The notes: a model not told the origin generated them from the sequence alone. A stretch of 64,000 nucleotides of DNA from an uncultured Pseudomonadota bacterium (GCA_903928445.1 CAIYRB010000039.1:1-64000); one strand, 5' to 3'. Shown: positions 42,692 to 54,017, counted from the stretch's first letter. Made by a program: numbers and translations.

Positions 42692-43717
42692 TCACTTAAC
42701 ATCATATGTATAAACCAGCTCACCCACCAAATTTTCAGCGACCGAAAATTGCATGTGTGACAGCTCTCGGTATAAGCACTCCGACAATTTCGGGTCATTG
42801 ATACTGCCGCCGGTGGCTTTCAGCTTGATAAACGTGCCCGTCGCCTTCGACAGCAGAAACGTGAAGCGCACGTCACCGCGCAACTCATCATTGAAGTCGA
42901 GGCGGTCACTATAGCATTTCCGCATGTTGGCATCGTAGGTGATCAACACATCGGCAACGCCCCTGGCGTAGCGGTTTTGCCGCAGCAGGTCGAGCTTGAA
43001 AAACATCGAAATTTGCCTGGTAAAGCTAATCGTGCGGCGCATTTCATGGGCGCTGCCGTAGTTGTCGGCCGCCCCTTGGAGGACTTTTTTGCCGCCAAAA
43101 GCTTCTTGTAGCATCCCCGAAAAGCCGTCAAACACCCCAGCTATCGAACTCTGACTCTTCGGGCCCGATTCTTTATAGCGACTCGGAACCATCTTAAAAC
43201 CGACTCTAAGGCCATCCTTCCCCAGCGGTTGGAGCAACCATTCACCGAGGTTCGACAAACACTGCCTACGGACGATCAAAGTCGTTTTACCGCTGGGGTC
43301 TATCCAGGTCCGCTTCACGCCCGCACCATCTACCATAACAATCTGTTTTATATGGTATTTACCAGACGGCAACAGCCACACGGCGACGGCACCGCCAAAG
43401 GGCCCGGAATTGTCCGGCTTCAGGCTGATCTGGTAGGGCTTTTGCTGCAGAATGTCCTCGATGTAGACGATGATATTGGTCGTCACTGCGCGGCTAAAGC
43501 CGCTTAGCTCCAGCGCGGTGAACATACCTCCTTGCTTCTTATCGAAGTACTGCCCGTTCCACTCCACCAAGGGCTGGGCTAACTGCGGCGCCACCCCGGG
43601 GCCAGCCTGAGCCGGCTCGGGGGCTGTTAAAAACAGCCCAGCCAAAAGCAAAAAGGTCGAACAAGTCTGGAGCCATGCCTTCAGAAGGGGCCTCGCCAGG
43701 ATGGGAGTTAGGTACAT
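42692..43717 (-). CDS. Exported protein with PglI/AgmX-like C-terminus
   Basis: A 341-residue protein with a signal peptide ending near PAQAG (about 39). The middle is unknown. The C-terminal 90 residues (ADVLITYDANMRKCYSDRLDF, FTFLLSKATGTFIKLK, LSECLYRELSHMQFS) follow the pattern of the AgmX/PglI C-terminal domain found in the gene at 18053, with matching CY and C positions. The start at 43717 follows GAAG; a TTG upstream gives a longer form. It may take part in the same envelope system although it is 14 kb away from the operon. It is divergent from the P5C dehydrogenase gene. Confidence 0.68.
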   Translation of the reverse strand: MYLTPILARPLLKAWLQTCSTFLLLAGLFLTAPEPAQAGPGVAPQLAQPLVEWNGQYFDKKQGGMFTALELSGFSRAVTTNIIVYIEDILQQKPYQISLKPDNSGPFGGAVAVWLLPSGKYHIKQIVMVDGAGVKRTWIDPSGKTTLIVRRQCLSNLGEWLLQPLGKDGLRVGFKMVPSRYKESGPKSQSSIAGVFDGFSGMLQEAFGGKKVLQGAADNYGSAHEMRRTISFTRQISMFFKLDLLRQNRYARGVADVLITYDANMRKCYSDRLDFNDELRGDVRFTFLLSKATGTFIKLKATGGSINDPKLSECLYRELSHMQFSVAENLVGELVYTYDVK

Positions 43718-43805
43718 CGATGTGATCTTCAACTTCCATGATACCAAAAATGGACTACAATGCGCTGCTCAGTGCCCTATTTCTTGCCCAGCCGAGGTGA
43801 TCCCG

Positions 43806-45437
<1,632 letters not shown>

Positions 45438-45531
45438 CGATTGACACTGGGCGTGCCTGTGTGTTTGGATTCGCATCTAAGCAGGACAAAGTTGGCCGCA
45501 TCGGCCGCAACATTACTTAGGAGAACGACCC

Positions 45532-46116
45532 ATGGCGGTTCTAGTCGGAAAAAATGCCCCAGATTTTAAAGCAGAAGCAGTCGTCAATGGCGACTTTAAG
45601 ACGATCAGCCTGTCGGACTACCGCGGCAAGTATGTTTGGCTGTTCTTCTACCCGCTCGACTTCACCTTCGTCTGCCCGACGGAACTGCACGCCTTCCAAG
45701 AAAAGAGCGAGCAATTCAAAAAGTTGAACACCGAAGTGATCGGCGTCTCGGTCGACAGCAAGTTTTCGCACTTAGCTTGGCTGAACACCAAACCAGAAGA
45801 CGGCGGCATCCACGGCGTCAAATATCCAGTCGTCTCGGACATCAATAAATCGATCGCTCGCGACTACGACGTTCTAGTGCCCGCCGATGGCGTTGCCCTA
45901 CGCGGTGCATTCTTGATCGACAAAGCCGGCGTCGTTCGTCAGCAAACGATCAATGATCTGCCACTAGGCCGTAACATCGATGAATTTTTGCGCCTGTCCG
46001 AAGCCCTGCAGTACCATGAAGAGCACGGCGAAGTGTGCCCTGCCAACTGGAAAAAAGGCGAAAAGACGATGAAGACGACCCAAGCTGGCTTGAAAGCCTA
46101 CTTCAAAAAGAGCTAG
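45532..46116 (+). CDS. Typical 2-Cys peroxiredoxin (AhpC/Prx1)
   Basis: A 194-residue cytoplasmic peroxidase that reduces hydrogen peroxide and alkyl peroxides. The peroxidatic Cys48 sits in FVCPTE and the resolving Cys169 in GEVCPANW. The C-terminal Lys-rich tail after the resolving Cys is of the length seen in eukaryote-like Prx1 members. A good AGGAG site precedes the ATG. It is followed by a GGGGTCAGTCAC repeat (46121) and the two-hairpin repeat copy C, which may end the transcript. Confidence 0.95.
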   Translation: MAVLVGKNAPDFKAEAVVNGDFKTISLSDYRGKYVWLFFYPLDFTFVCPTELHAFQEKSEQFKKLNTEVIGVSVDSKFSHLAWLNTKPEDGGIHGVKYPVVSDINKSIARDYDVLVPADGVALRGAFLIDKAGVVRQQTINDLPLGRNIDEFLRLSEALQYHEEHGEVCPANWKKGEKTMKTTQAGLKAYFKKS

Positions 46117-46120
46117 CCGG

Positions 46121-46150
46121 GCCGGGGTCAGTCACTCCCGCTAACCCACC
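46121..46150. repeat. GGGGTCAGTCAC repeat, solitary end
   Basis: GGGGTCAGTCACTCCCGCTAAC here matches the left end of the element at 39358 with few changes. It starts shortly after the peroxiredoxin stop. No inverted partner was seen within the next 500 bases, so it may be a solo end or a REP-like unit. Confidence 0.6.
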
Positions 46151-46239
46151 GAAAGTACGTAGTTACAAACTATGTAGTCATCACCCCTCCATCCTCCGCA
46201 CGCTGTGCACGCGTTTTTTCTTGCGCCTGTTACACGAGT

Positions 46240-46300
46240 TAGTTTCTGGCGCGAAAAGCGCCAGAAACTATCCTGAGCGCAACGAAGGATCTCGGCGATT
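46240..46300 (+). repeat. 3'-end two-hairpin repeat, copy C
   Basis: TAGTTTCTGGCGC and its complement enclose GAAAA (13-bp stem, 46240-46270). A second hairpin follows with ATCCT and AGGAT (46270-46290). The wording TATCCTGAGCGCAACGAAGGATCT resembles a widespread bacterial intergenic repeat (TCCTGAGC...AAGGATCT) that I know from several phyla. Confidence 0.65.
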
Positions 46301-46379
46301 ACAGCTCTGCTTCGCTCGACTCCCCAACAAGCGCTCTCGTTTCATGCTGCCTCTTCCGGCACCCCCGACTGTCGCTTGA

Positions 46380-46545
46380 TGACTTGGCGAAGTTGGAATC
46401 CGAGCCCACAAGCATACCCGGCGGCCAAGGTCGCCGCGTCGCTTTCGTTGGTCAGGCTCGTGCACGACGTTTGCTCCATCCGCATGACCTTGGGGATCAT
46501 TGATCTTGGCTAGGCGCTCGGATGCGAGTTTTAGTACCCGGCACC
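46380..46545 (-). pseudogene. Possible gene remnant, frameshifted
   Basis: On the minus strand two coding-like stretches follow each other in different frames: KLASERLAKINDP and then KVMRMEQTSCTSLTNESDA, LAAGYACGLGFQLRQVIKRQ, ending at a TGA. A one-base shift would join them. No family is recognised. It lies in an otherwise non-coding 624-base gap beside two repeat elements, as expected of a decayed insertion or gene. Confidence 0.3.
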
Positions 46546-46595
46546 CCCCTTAACCACCTAATTATAAAGAATTTGTATGCAACATTTACGGCTCC

Positions 46596-46623
46596 TCAAG
46601 TTTTCTCGCAGCGCGGCCGATAA
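46596..46623 (+). promoter_or_regulatory. Sigma-28 (FliA)-like promoter
   Basis: TCAAGTTT (46596-46603), 12 bases, GCCGATAA (46616-46623). The -10 element is perfect and the -35 matches 7/8. It lies 117 bases before the ATG of the giant cytochrome lipoprotein gene and points toward it. Confidence 0.6.
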
Positions 46624-46740
46624 CAATTATGAGAGTGGTCACCAGTACAGTTGATGCCAAGCACCTCACATGAATCCTCCTGCATTTTTTAGAGACCGTG
46701 CGCCAATCAGATCCTAAAAAAATCCTACTGGGGATGTTTC

Positions 46741-49700
46741 ATGAAACTGACGAGCCCAACCACTACGCAACCGAGCTCCCGGTGCCGCCAGAATGCGGCC
46801 GCCCATCTTGTCTCTTACGCAGCACTCAGCCTCGCCGTGCTGGCTACAGGGTGCGGCAAGATGACAACGGCCAGGGTCGAGATTGACTCCAGACGTGTCG
46901 CCGCGGCCGTCCACAGGGATGTTGCGGCGGGCGATTTGCAGCAGATGACGCTCACCCCAAGTGCGGCACAGCTTGCTTTAGGCGACCTCTTGACCTTTAG
47001 TGTCAGCGGCCTACTCGCCAATGGTGATGCCGCGCCAAACAGTGTCGCCTATCAGTTTTCCTCGTCAGCCCCCGACGTGTTGCAGCCGCAGGGCGGCAAC
47101 AAGTTTGCGGCCAAGGCGCCAGGTACGGCGGTCGTCACCGCGTCTTTGAGCGGCGTATCGGCAACCGCCACTGTGATCGTCGGCACCGCAAGCTGCACGG
47201 CACAGGCCGAGTTTACCGCAAAAGTTGAGCCTATATTGGCAGCCAAATGCATCAGCTGCCACGGCGCCGCCGGCATGACGGCAGCCCATAGCGCCCTCGC
47301 GCTAACCGCGGAAGATCGCGATCCTCAAGCCGCGCTCGCCAACTGGATTGTCAGTAAGACAAAACTGGATATCTCCGATCCGGACCATAGCCTGATCCTT
47401 GCCAAAGTGAGTGGTATCGCACCGCACGCCGGTGGCGCCTTGCTTAAGGCCAGCGACGCCGAGTATTCCACCGTCGCGACCTGGATCCGCGATGAAGCCA
47501 AGTGTCAGAATACCAACAAGCCTATTGCCATTGCGGTCACGCCGGCAGCCGCCAGCCTGGCGCCCGGTGGCAGCTTGCAGTTAGCCGTGACTGGCAAATA
47601 CCAGGACAACAGTACAGCCGGCCTAAGTAGCGGCATCATCTGGACCTTAGTCGACGCCAGCGGCGCGCCCATAAGCGCCGACACGGCTAGCATCAGTAGC
47701 GCTGGCTTGCTCAGTGTGGGCAACGCAGCCGCGACAAAAGCATTTAGCGCCCTCGCTAAGCTCGATACCTTAAGCGGTACCGCCGCGATCAGCATCGCGG
47801 CCGCTGCGGCGACGACGCTCCCGAGTACCCCGGAAGGCGGTTCCGCATGCGCCGCGGCCGCAACGTTTCAGCAAGCCGTGGAACCGGTGCTCCAAGCGAG
47901 CTGTTTGACCTGCCACGGCGCGGCGGGCTTAGCCAACGCAAAGGCTGTTTTGACCCTGGCGGGTGCCGGTGATATCACCGCGGATCGCACCGCCCTGCTG
48001 ACAAAACTCAATCTGCAGAGCCCTGCCAGCAGCAACCTGTTGGCGAAAGTATCAGGTGGCATCGGCCACGGCGGCGGCAGCGTCTTGCCGCCTGCCTCGG
48101 CTGGCTACAGCACACTCAACGCCTGGGTCCAGCAGGAAGCCAGCTGTGCGAACACAGCGGTTGCTGCCACGCCGTCCAGCCCAGCGCCCGCGCCCGCGCC
48201 GGCACCAAGCCCAACGCCCCCGCAAGCAAGCAGCGCCTGCCCGTCGTTTGCCCAGTTCAAAACGGCAGTCGCCCCCATCATGACCAAGAACTGCACCGCA
48301 TGCCACGCCAGCGGTGGCTCTGGTAATGGTGCGTTTCCGATGAACATTGGCACTGGCTCCGCCGCCTGCGCCGCCTTAGTTGGCACCTGGACGACGAGCA
48401 AGGGTGAAATCGACTACACCAAACAAAGCCAAAGCAAGCTCATTTTGAAACCTTTTGGTCTGGTGACACACGGCGGCGGCTTAGCCCTTACCGCGGCCCA
48501 GCAGCAAGTGTTTACCGATTTTGTGAACCAAGAAGTCTCCTGCCATACCAGCGGTCAAGGCGGCGATACAACAAACGCCACGGTGCTCTGTCAAAAGCAA
48601 GCTGTAGCGATTGCGCTATCGCCGCTGAGCCCCACTCTGAGCATCGGCGACACGCTGGCCTTGCAGGCCAATGTCAGCTATGACGACGGCAGCACGTCTA
48701 CCAACCCCGGCGGCCTCACTTGGACCAGCGGCGCTCCCACGGTCGCGAGTGTCGACAGTAACGGCCAACTTAAGGCGCTTAAAGGCGGTACAACGCTAGT
48801 TAAAGCCACCCTCGGCCCCATTTCCACCACGCTCAGCGTGACCGTACGGTCGGCCAGCGCCACGCTAACCCGTGTCGACATCAGCCCAGCTGCGGCTAGC
48901 GTGGCGATCGGCCAGCAACTGGCCTACCAGCTGATGGGCACGTATTCCGACGGCAGCCGTCAGGCCATTGCCACGGCGGTCAAGTGGTCAGTGGTCAACT
49001 CTACCCTCGCCAGCGTGACACCGACCGGACTACTCACCGCTACAGTAGCTGGCAGCACGACGCTGAACGCCGAGCCCGCCAGCTGCACCGGCATTCAAAA
49101 CTGCCCAGCCACGTCGACGCTCACGGTGACCCCGTCAGTGCTAACCAGCATCAGCGTCACACCGGTTAGCCCAATCGTCCCAGTTGGCAGCACCCTACAA
49201 CTGCAGCTAAGCGGCACCAAATCCGACGGCAGCACGACCGTTCTCAGCAACGTCACCTGGACGACCAATGACGGTAGTATCATCGATCTGACTAGCGCGG
49301 GAAGCATCACGGCCCGGGGCCCAGGGTTAGCACAAGTCATCGCCGCCAGCGGATCGTTTGCGGTCACCACCAGCGTCCTGGTGATTGCCGACAGCGGCTG
49401 CTCGACGGTGCAGCAATACCAGCAAACGGTCGAGCCGATCTTGCAGAATTCCTGCCTCAGCTGCCACGGCACCGGTCTGCCCGGTAGCCCACTGTTCACG
49501 CTCAAGGGGCCTAACCCAAGCGCCTACGAGGTGGTCGCCAACTGGACTGCTGCCCAACAAAAAGTTGACGCCGTCAGCGTCGACGCGAGCAAGATATTGC
49601 AGATGGCCGGCAACCTCTCCAGCAACCATCCTGGCGGCACGATCTTGGCTAAGACGACCTCGACCTATAACACCCTGCGTTCCTGGGTGAGCGCCGAATT

Positions 49701-52356
49701 CAGCTGCCAGACCAGCAATATCGCCTCCAACCTGACGCGCTCCTCCGGCGAGGTGCTGCAACTGCGCTTAGCTGCTTTGTTCCCTAGCGCCGTTGGCCCG
49801 TCTCTGCCAATCGCCCCAGATAATTTTGACATGTTTAACGCGACCGGCCTAAATACGCAGCTAGCCAGTCCAGACCGCATGTGGAGCCCTGCCACTGATG
49901 TCGCCTTACGTGGCAGGGCAAATATTTTGTGCAAAAGCTATGTCGACAGCGCCGACAGCAAAAATACCCTGTTTAAATTCACGGCCAGCGACCTGCTTAG
50001 CGGCGAGTCAGCGCCCGGCGACGCTGCGACCAGTCTTGCGCTGGCCACGGCACGGCACGCCTGGCTTTATCCCTACACCCAGCAGGCCCCCGAAGTACAA
50101 GCCCTCATCGATCTCTATAACGGGGTGCTGGCGCTAAAGGGCAGCGGTGCGACAGTGCAGGCAAAGCAAGCAGTTTGCGTCGCGGCCATCATGGCGCCCC
50201 AGTTCCTGTTCGGCAACGTCGGCGATGCCGATATTATCCGTCGCCTGGCGCTAGAAGTGGGTCGTCGGCCACCCACTATGGCCGATTACGACGCGTATGC
50301 CAGCGCCGGGAACAAAGGCAGCTTTCTCTCCAGCTACACCGCCGCCCTGCAAAACGCCAAGACCGGCTACCTGACCGCTGTCAAAAGCTGGCACCGGACG
50401 CAGCTAGGTTTGCGCGATTTCATCAAGGTCGGCGGCGTGGACGGCAGCCGCGAGTATGGGAACAGCCAGGGTGCTTCGCTGATGGGTGCTACGCCGTTCC
50501 GCGGCATGACGACCACAGAGACAGGGCTGAGCATCCGCGGCATCGAACTTGAAAAGTATGTCTTCGCTACGCAATATATGGATCTTTCCGAAAATTGCAC
50601 ACCCGGGCTGGCCCAGGATTTTGATCCCCGTACGACCCAAATTGTGTGGCAGCACTATAATTCCGTGAGTGGCGCTTGGGAGACGATTGGCAGCTGGCAG
50701 AAGGCCGCTGATGGCAGCTGGAGTCAGCAGAGTGGGAGCATCACGCTTGCTGATCACAGCCAAATGACGACGAGCGTTGACGACATCACCAGCGTCGTCT
50801 CCAAGATCGACGGGCGCAATTATTATACCTCCGGCCGCCTGGTTGGTACACCTGTCGACGGCTTTATCGGCGAACGCGCGTTATCTCGCGCCGTCAACAA
50901 AACCGCTTCTCAGCGGCGCGTCCGCCGGTTTAGCCCAAGCGGTGAGCAGAACGGCTTTAGTACAGTCAAGCTATGGTACAGCGGCGAAACTGTCGCCATC
51001 TGCAACACCACATCGCGTTTTGTCGCCACCTGCGGCTATCGTCCCGCGGCCACCGCCAATCGGCCTGGCGCAGTTGCCGCGGCCACTTGGAACGCGGGCA
51101 GCAAAGGCACCGCCCCCATCGGTTTGGGGGGGTTGCGCGATTCCTACCTCACACCGATCGTCACAGACCACATGAGTTGCGGCAACCCCGACACCACCGT
51201 ACTCGCCAATATCGGCAAACCAGGCTACAGCGAAGCCGTTGCTTGGCCGAAAGGCACCGTTACGGCTGCCGGAACAATGGACCAAAGCAGTCTCAATGAT
51301 CTAGTCATTAACTCGTTTGATTTATTGCCCGCCGGCGGCGCCAATTCCTCGCAGATTATCGCCACTTCTCTAAGTAGACCGTATGCTGAAGATCAAGCTT
51401 TCGGCCACCTACTACAAGATATTATGCTGGAGCCGCTGCGCCTGACAGAGGACATCGTGAGCAACAGCCGCGACTACCGTATGCTACTCACGGCGCCTTA
51501 CACGATCGGTCACGGCGAGCTTGATCTCTACTACCGCTCGCAAAACCATTTTCTCCCAAGCTACCCCGCCGGTTATGCCGCAGTGCCCGGCGGCGGCAGC
51601 CTCCGGCAAATTACCCCGACAACGGTGGCACCTATGCCTTTTGCCTGGCTGAAGAGCAGTCTAGGTACCCTCACTTATGGAAGTACCGCGTATTTCGCCG
51701 ACGAAGTGCAAAGCGGCACGATCCAGCCACGCCTCATGTCCGGGATCCTGACGCAGATGGGATTCCTTGGCCCGGTGTCGGTCAACAGCGGCAAAACCCG
51801 CAGCCTCGCCGCTCGCGTCTTTGAACGCCTGCTCTGCGGCCTGCCTAGCGACTTCCTCAGCTTGCTTGACACCAATGCCCAACAGCTACAGATGAAGTAC
51901 GTTTCGACTCACGAAGCCAACGGCAATGCCCACCTCGACCCGACCAAAGGCTGCTACGGCTGCCACATCAGCCTCGATCCTGTTGCTTCGGCGCTCAACG
52001 CCAATTTCCTGCAAAATCCCAGCCAAGCCGCCACCGGTGACCTCAAGTCCGATCATATTTGGGGTGTGAATAATCTTTACGGCGTCCGCGGTTCTACCGC
52101 CACTGGCACCGGCGCCTTGTTTGGCACCGTGGTCACCGGTGTCAAAGACCTCGGCAACGTGCTGGCCAACTCCACGCCGTTTTCCCAATGCGTGGTCAAG
52201 TCCGCCTTTAAAAACGTCTTCGGTCGTGAACCCCTCGGCAGCGAAGTCGGCCTCGTCAATTCGGTCGCGACGCAATTTCGCACCAGCCTCAACTACGACT
52301 ACAACGCCATGATTCAAGCGTTGGTAGCCTCACCACAGTTTCAGAGGAGCAACTGA
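46741..52356 (+). CDS. Giant multi-CXXCH, Ig-like lipoprotein
   Basis: A 1871-residue lipoprotein with lipobox VLATGC (Cys38). It carries five CXXCH motifs: Cys170 (CISCHG), 388 (CLTCHG), 518 (CTACHA), 905 (CLSCHG) and 1738 (CYGCHI). The first four are spaced like small cytochrome c modules; the fifth sits in a C-terminal region that resembles the DUF1585/DUF1588 part of DUF1592-type proteins (GLPSDFLSLLD, then HLDPTKGCYGCHISLDPV). Between the haem modules are bacterial Ig-like (Big_2-type) domains, for example IALSPLSPTLSIGDTLALQANV. The next gene is DUF1501, two bases away. These pairs are known from planctomycetes and proteobacteria, with unknown substrate. The promoter is sigma-28-like. 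Confidence 0.8.
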   Translation: MKLTSPTTTQPSSRCRQNAAAHLVSYAALSLAVLATGCGKMTTARVEIDSRRVAAAVHRDVAAGDLQQMTLTPSAAQLALGDLLTFSVSGLLANGDAAPNSVAYQFSSSAPDVLQPQGGNKFAAKAPGTAVVTASLSGVSATATVIVGTASCTAQAEFTAKVEPILAAKCISCHGAAGMTAAHSALALTAEDRDPQAALANWIVSKTKLDISDPDHSLILAKVSGIAPHAGGALLKASDAEYSTVATWIRDEAKCQNTNKPIAIAVTPAAASLAPGGSLQLAVTGKYQDNSTAGLSSGIIWTLVDASGAPISADTASISSAGLLSVGNAAATKAFSALAKLDTLSGTAAISIAAAAATTLPSTPEGGSACAAAATFQQAVEPVLQASCLTCHGAAGLANAKAVLTLAGAGDITADRTALLTKLNLQSPASSNLLAKVSGGIGHGGGSVLPPASAGYSTLNAWVQQEASCANTAVAATPSSPAPAPAPAPSPTPPQASSACPSFAQFKTAVAPIMTKNCTACHASGGSGNGAFPMNIGTGSAACAALVGTWTTSKGEIDYTKQSQSKLILKPFGLVTHGGGLALTAAQQQVFTDFVNQEVSCHTSGQGGDTTNATVLCQKQAVAIALSPLSPTLSIGDTLALQANVSYDDGSTSTNPGGLTWTSGAPTVASVDSNGQLKALKGGTTLVKATLGPISTTLSVTVRSASATLTRVDISPAAASVAIGQQLAYQLMGTYSDGSRQAIATAVKWSVVNSTLASVTPTGLLTATVAGSTTLNAEPASCTGIQNCPATSTLTVTPSVLTSISVTPVSPIVPVGSTLQLQLSGTKSDGSTTVLSNVTWTTNDGSIIDLTSAGSITARGPGLAQVIAASGSFAVTTSVLVIADSGCSTVQQYQQTVEPILQNSCLSCHGTGLPGSPLFTLKGPNPSAYEVVANWTAAQQKVDAVSVDASKILQMAGNLSSNHPGGTILAKTTSTYNTLRSWVSAEFSCQTSNIASNLTRSSGEVLQLRLAALFPSAVGPSLPIAPDNFDMFNATGLNTQLASPDRMWSPATDVALRGRANILCKSYVDSADSKNTLFKFTASDLLSGESAPGDAATSLALATARHAWLYPYTQQAPEVQALIDLYNGVLALKGSGATVQAKQAVCVAAIMAPQFLFGNVGDADIIRRLALEVGRRPPTMADYDAYASAGNKGSFLSSYTAALQNAKTGYLTAVKSWHRTQLGLRDFIKVGGVDGSREYGNSQGASLMGATPFRGMTTTETGLSIRGIELEKYVFATQYMDLSENCTPGLAQDFDPRTTQIVWQHYNSVSGAWETIGSWQKAADGSWSQQSGSITLADHSQMTTSVDDITSVVSKIDGRNYYTSGRLVGTPVDGFIGERALSRAVNKTASQRRVRRFSPSGEQNGFSTVKLWYSGETVAICNTTSRFVATCGYRPAATANRPGAVAAATWNAGSKGTAPIGLGGLRDSYLTPIVTDHMSCGNPDTTVLANIGKPGYSEAVAWPKGTVTAAGTMDQSSLNDLVINSFDLLPAGGANSSQIIATSLSRPYAEDQAFGHLLQDIMLEPLRLTEDIVSNSRDYRMLLTAPYTIGHGELDLYYRSQNHFLPSYPAGYAAVPGGGSLRQITPTTVAPMPFAWLKSSLGTLTYGSTAYFADEVQSGTIQPRLMSGILTQMGFLGPVSVNSGKTRSLAARVFERLLCGLPSDFLSLLDTNAQQLQMKYVSTHEANGNAHLDPTKGCYGCHISLDPVASALNANFLQNPSQAATGDLKSDHIWGVNNLYGVRGSTATGTGALFGTVVTGVKDLGNVLANSTPFSQCVVKSAFKNVFGREPLGSEVGLVNSVATQFRTSLNYDYNAMIQALVASPQFQRSN

Positions 52357-52357
52357 T

Positions 52358-53935
52358 ATGCGTACCAGGATGGACCGCCGCCAATTTTTCAAAGCCAGCA
52401 GCCTCGGTCTTGGTACCGTTGGCATCATCGGCTATGGCATAGCTCCAGGCCAACTTCTGGCCAGCACTTCGCCGGTGCGGCGTAGCCGCTATTTAATCAA
52501 CCTCCAAGGCTTCGGGGGGTGGGACAGCAGCTGGCACCACTCGCCCGTGTTAGTAAAGGACACCGCTGGCCTATCGGGGGCTGACCTCACCAATCAATTC
52601 TACGGCGTCGTCGCAAATGCAACGCGGTTTCCCGATAGCCAGGCGATTGCCTTTGCCAACGGCTTCGTCGGACCGACCTTCGCCAATTACAGCAGCGCCG
52701 ACCTCAACAACTTACTGATTTGGCGCGGACTCGTGGCAGAAGGCAGTCACTCAGTTGGCAACCATCTGATCCAAAACGGGCACCCATCAAGCTATGCATC
52801 TTCGTTTTCTACTATTGTTGCGGATGCCCTGGCACGCGCCCCAGACTATCCGCGCACGCTACATTACGCCCAGCTCACCGCCAACACGGCCGCCTTCGAT
52901 TCCGGACCAGGTCTCATGCATGGACCAGGTATTCCGCTGAATATCCCAAACGCAAGCTCCTGGGCCGCGCTCAGTGCTGCCGATCCCAATGACCCTGTGG
53001 CCGATCCAAAACTGAAAGCTCTCGTCGATAACACCGTCAATAATCTGGCCGGCAATGTCAGCGGCGCTCAACTCAATGCGACGCGCAATCTATTTCAGGG
53101 CGACTTTCTCACCGGCTATACCGATGCCTCGCTATTAATCGGCCATAACTATGCCACTAGCTCGGCCTTTACGGCGACGGTGGCGACCTACCATAAAGCC
53201 GTGGTCGACGACCTCACTGCCCTGCTCTTTAGCAGCGCGTCGGCGTCTGCTCTGCGCGATGCCATCGCTCTGATGCCTGGGTTGCCAGCGGCAGCAGCCA
53301 ATGTCGAAGCATTCCTCGTCCAGACCATAGGCAACCTCGACTCTTTAGTATTTGCCTATGCCCTAGCCGATTTCTTAATCACCAACGACCTTTCGGCCGT
53401 CGTCGACCTACCGATGAGCTACGGCGATTACCATGACCGCAACGACGCCGATCTTATCGGCGTCGCCGTCAGCCTTGCTTGCTTGAAGACGCTGCTGCGT
53501 AAGCTGCAAGCGACGCCGCTACCTAACGGTCAGAGCGGCTCATTTTTCGATGCGACCCTGGTCGTCGTCAGCACAGAATTTGACCGCCAAGTGGCGCGCA
53601 CCGTCAATAATCCGGCGTTTTCCAATCGGCCGGGGACTAATCATGGCTCTACCAGCAGCGTGATCATGGCAGGCTACGGCGTCAACAACGGCAAGATCAT
53701 CGGTGGGCGCGGCACTGGCCCAAACGGTATCTATGGTGGCACAGGTATGCCGTTCCTACAGCCGCTGCCCGTCGACCCAGCGACCGGCGAGCCCAATGCT
53801 TCTGGCGTCTTGGCGAGCCAGCGTGCTGTGTTACCGACGGTGCTAAAGATTTTTGGCCTCTCGGTGCCCTCGCAGCAACAGACCGAGCAGGTCGCTCTAC
53901 CCGCCGTGATTAAACCGGGTCACAGCGGGACCTAG
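52358..53935 (+). CDS. DUF1501 protein with Tat signal
   Basis: A 525-residue exported protein. The Tat signal is DRRQFFKASSLGLGTVG with the twin Arg at 7-8. The body matches DUF1501 (alkaline-phosphatase-like/sulfatase fold), for example YLINLQGFGGWDSSWHHSP near the N-terminus and GTNHGSTSSVIMAGYGVNNGKIIGG near the C-terminus. It starts two bases after the cytochrome stop. A Tat-exported, folded DUF1501 protein with a cytochrome-type lipoprotein is a recurring pair; the reaction is not established. Confidence 0.88.
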   Translation: MRTRMDRRQFFKASSLGLGTVGIIGYGIAPGQLLASTSPVRRSRYLINLQGFGGWDSSWHHSPVLVKDTAGLSGADLTNQFYGVVANATRFPDSQAIAFANGFVGPTFANYSSADLNNLLIWRGLVAEGSHSVGNHLIQNGHPSSYASSFSTIVADALARAPDYPRTLHYAQLTANTAAFDSGPGLMHGPGIPLNIPNASSWAALSAADPNDPVADPKLKALVDNTVNNLAGNVSGAQLNATRNLFQGDFLTGYTDASLLIGHNYATSSAFTATVATYHKAVVDDLTALLFSSASASALRDAIALMPGLPAAAANVEAFLVQTIGNLDSLVFAYALADFLITNDLSAVVDLPMSYGDYHDRNDADLIGVAVSLACLKTLLRKLQATPLPNGQSGSFFDATLVVVSTEFDRQVARTVNNPAFSNRPGTNHGSTSSVIMAGYGVNNGKIIGGRGTGPNGIYGGTGMPFLQPLPVDPATGEPNASGVLASQRAVLPTVLKIFGLSVPSQQQTEQVALPAVIKPGHSGT

Positions 53936-53936
53936 G

Positions 53937-54017
53937 TAGTTTTCACCCGGAAAGCGCCGCTTTCCGGGTGAAAACTATCCTAAGAAGCGTCAGCGACGAA
54001 AGATCTGGTGATTATCT
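53937..54017 (+). repeat. 3'-end two-hairpin repeat, copy D
   Basis: TAGTTTTCACCCGGAAAGC (53937-53955) and its exact complement (53959-53977) make a 19-bp stem with a 3-base loop. It begins one base after the DUF1501 stop codon. A second, looser hairpin follows (TATCCTAAGAAGC onwards, ending AGATCTGGTGATTA), which parallels copy C. The flanking sense and position match copies A and B. Confidence 0.75.

Noticed and set aside
45441-45475. TTGACA near the peroxiredoxin start as a promoter
   Set aside because: The -35 is good, but no acceptable -10 lies 16-18 bases downstream.
46268-46465. Minus-strand ORF of 65 codons over repeat copy C
   Set aside because: It reads through a hairpin repeat and its composition is Arg-rich; not a credible gene.
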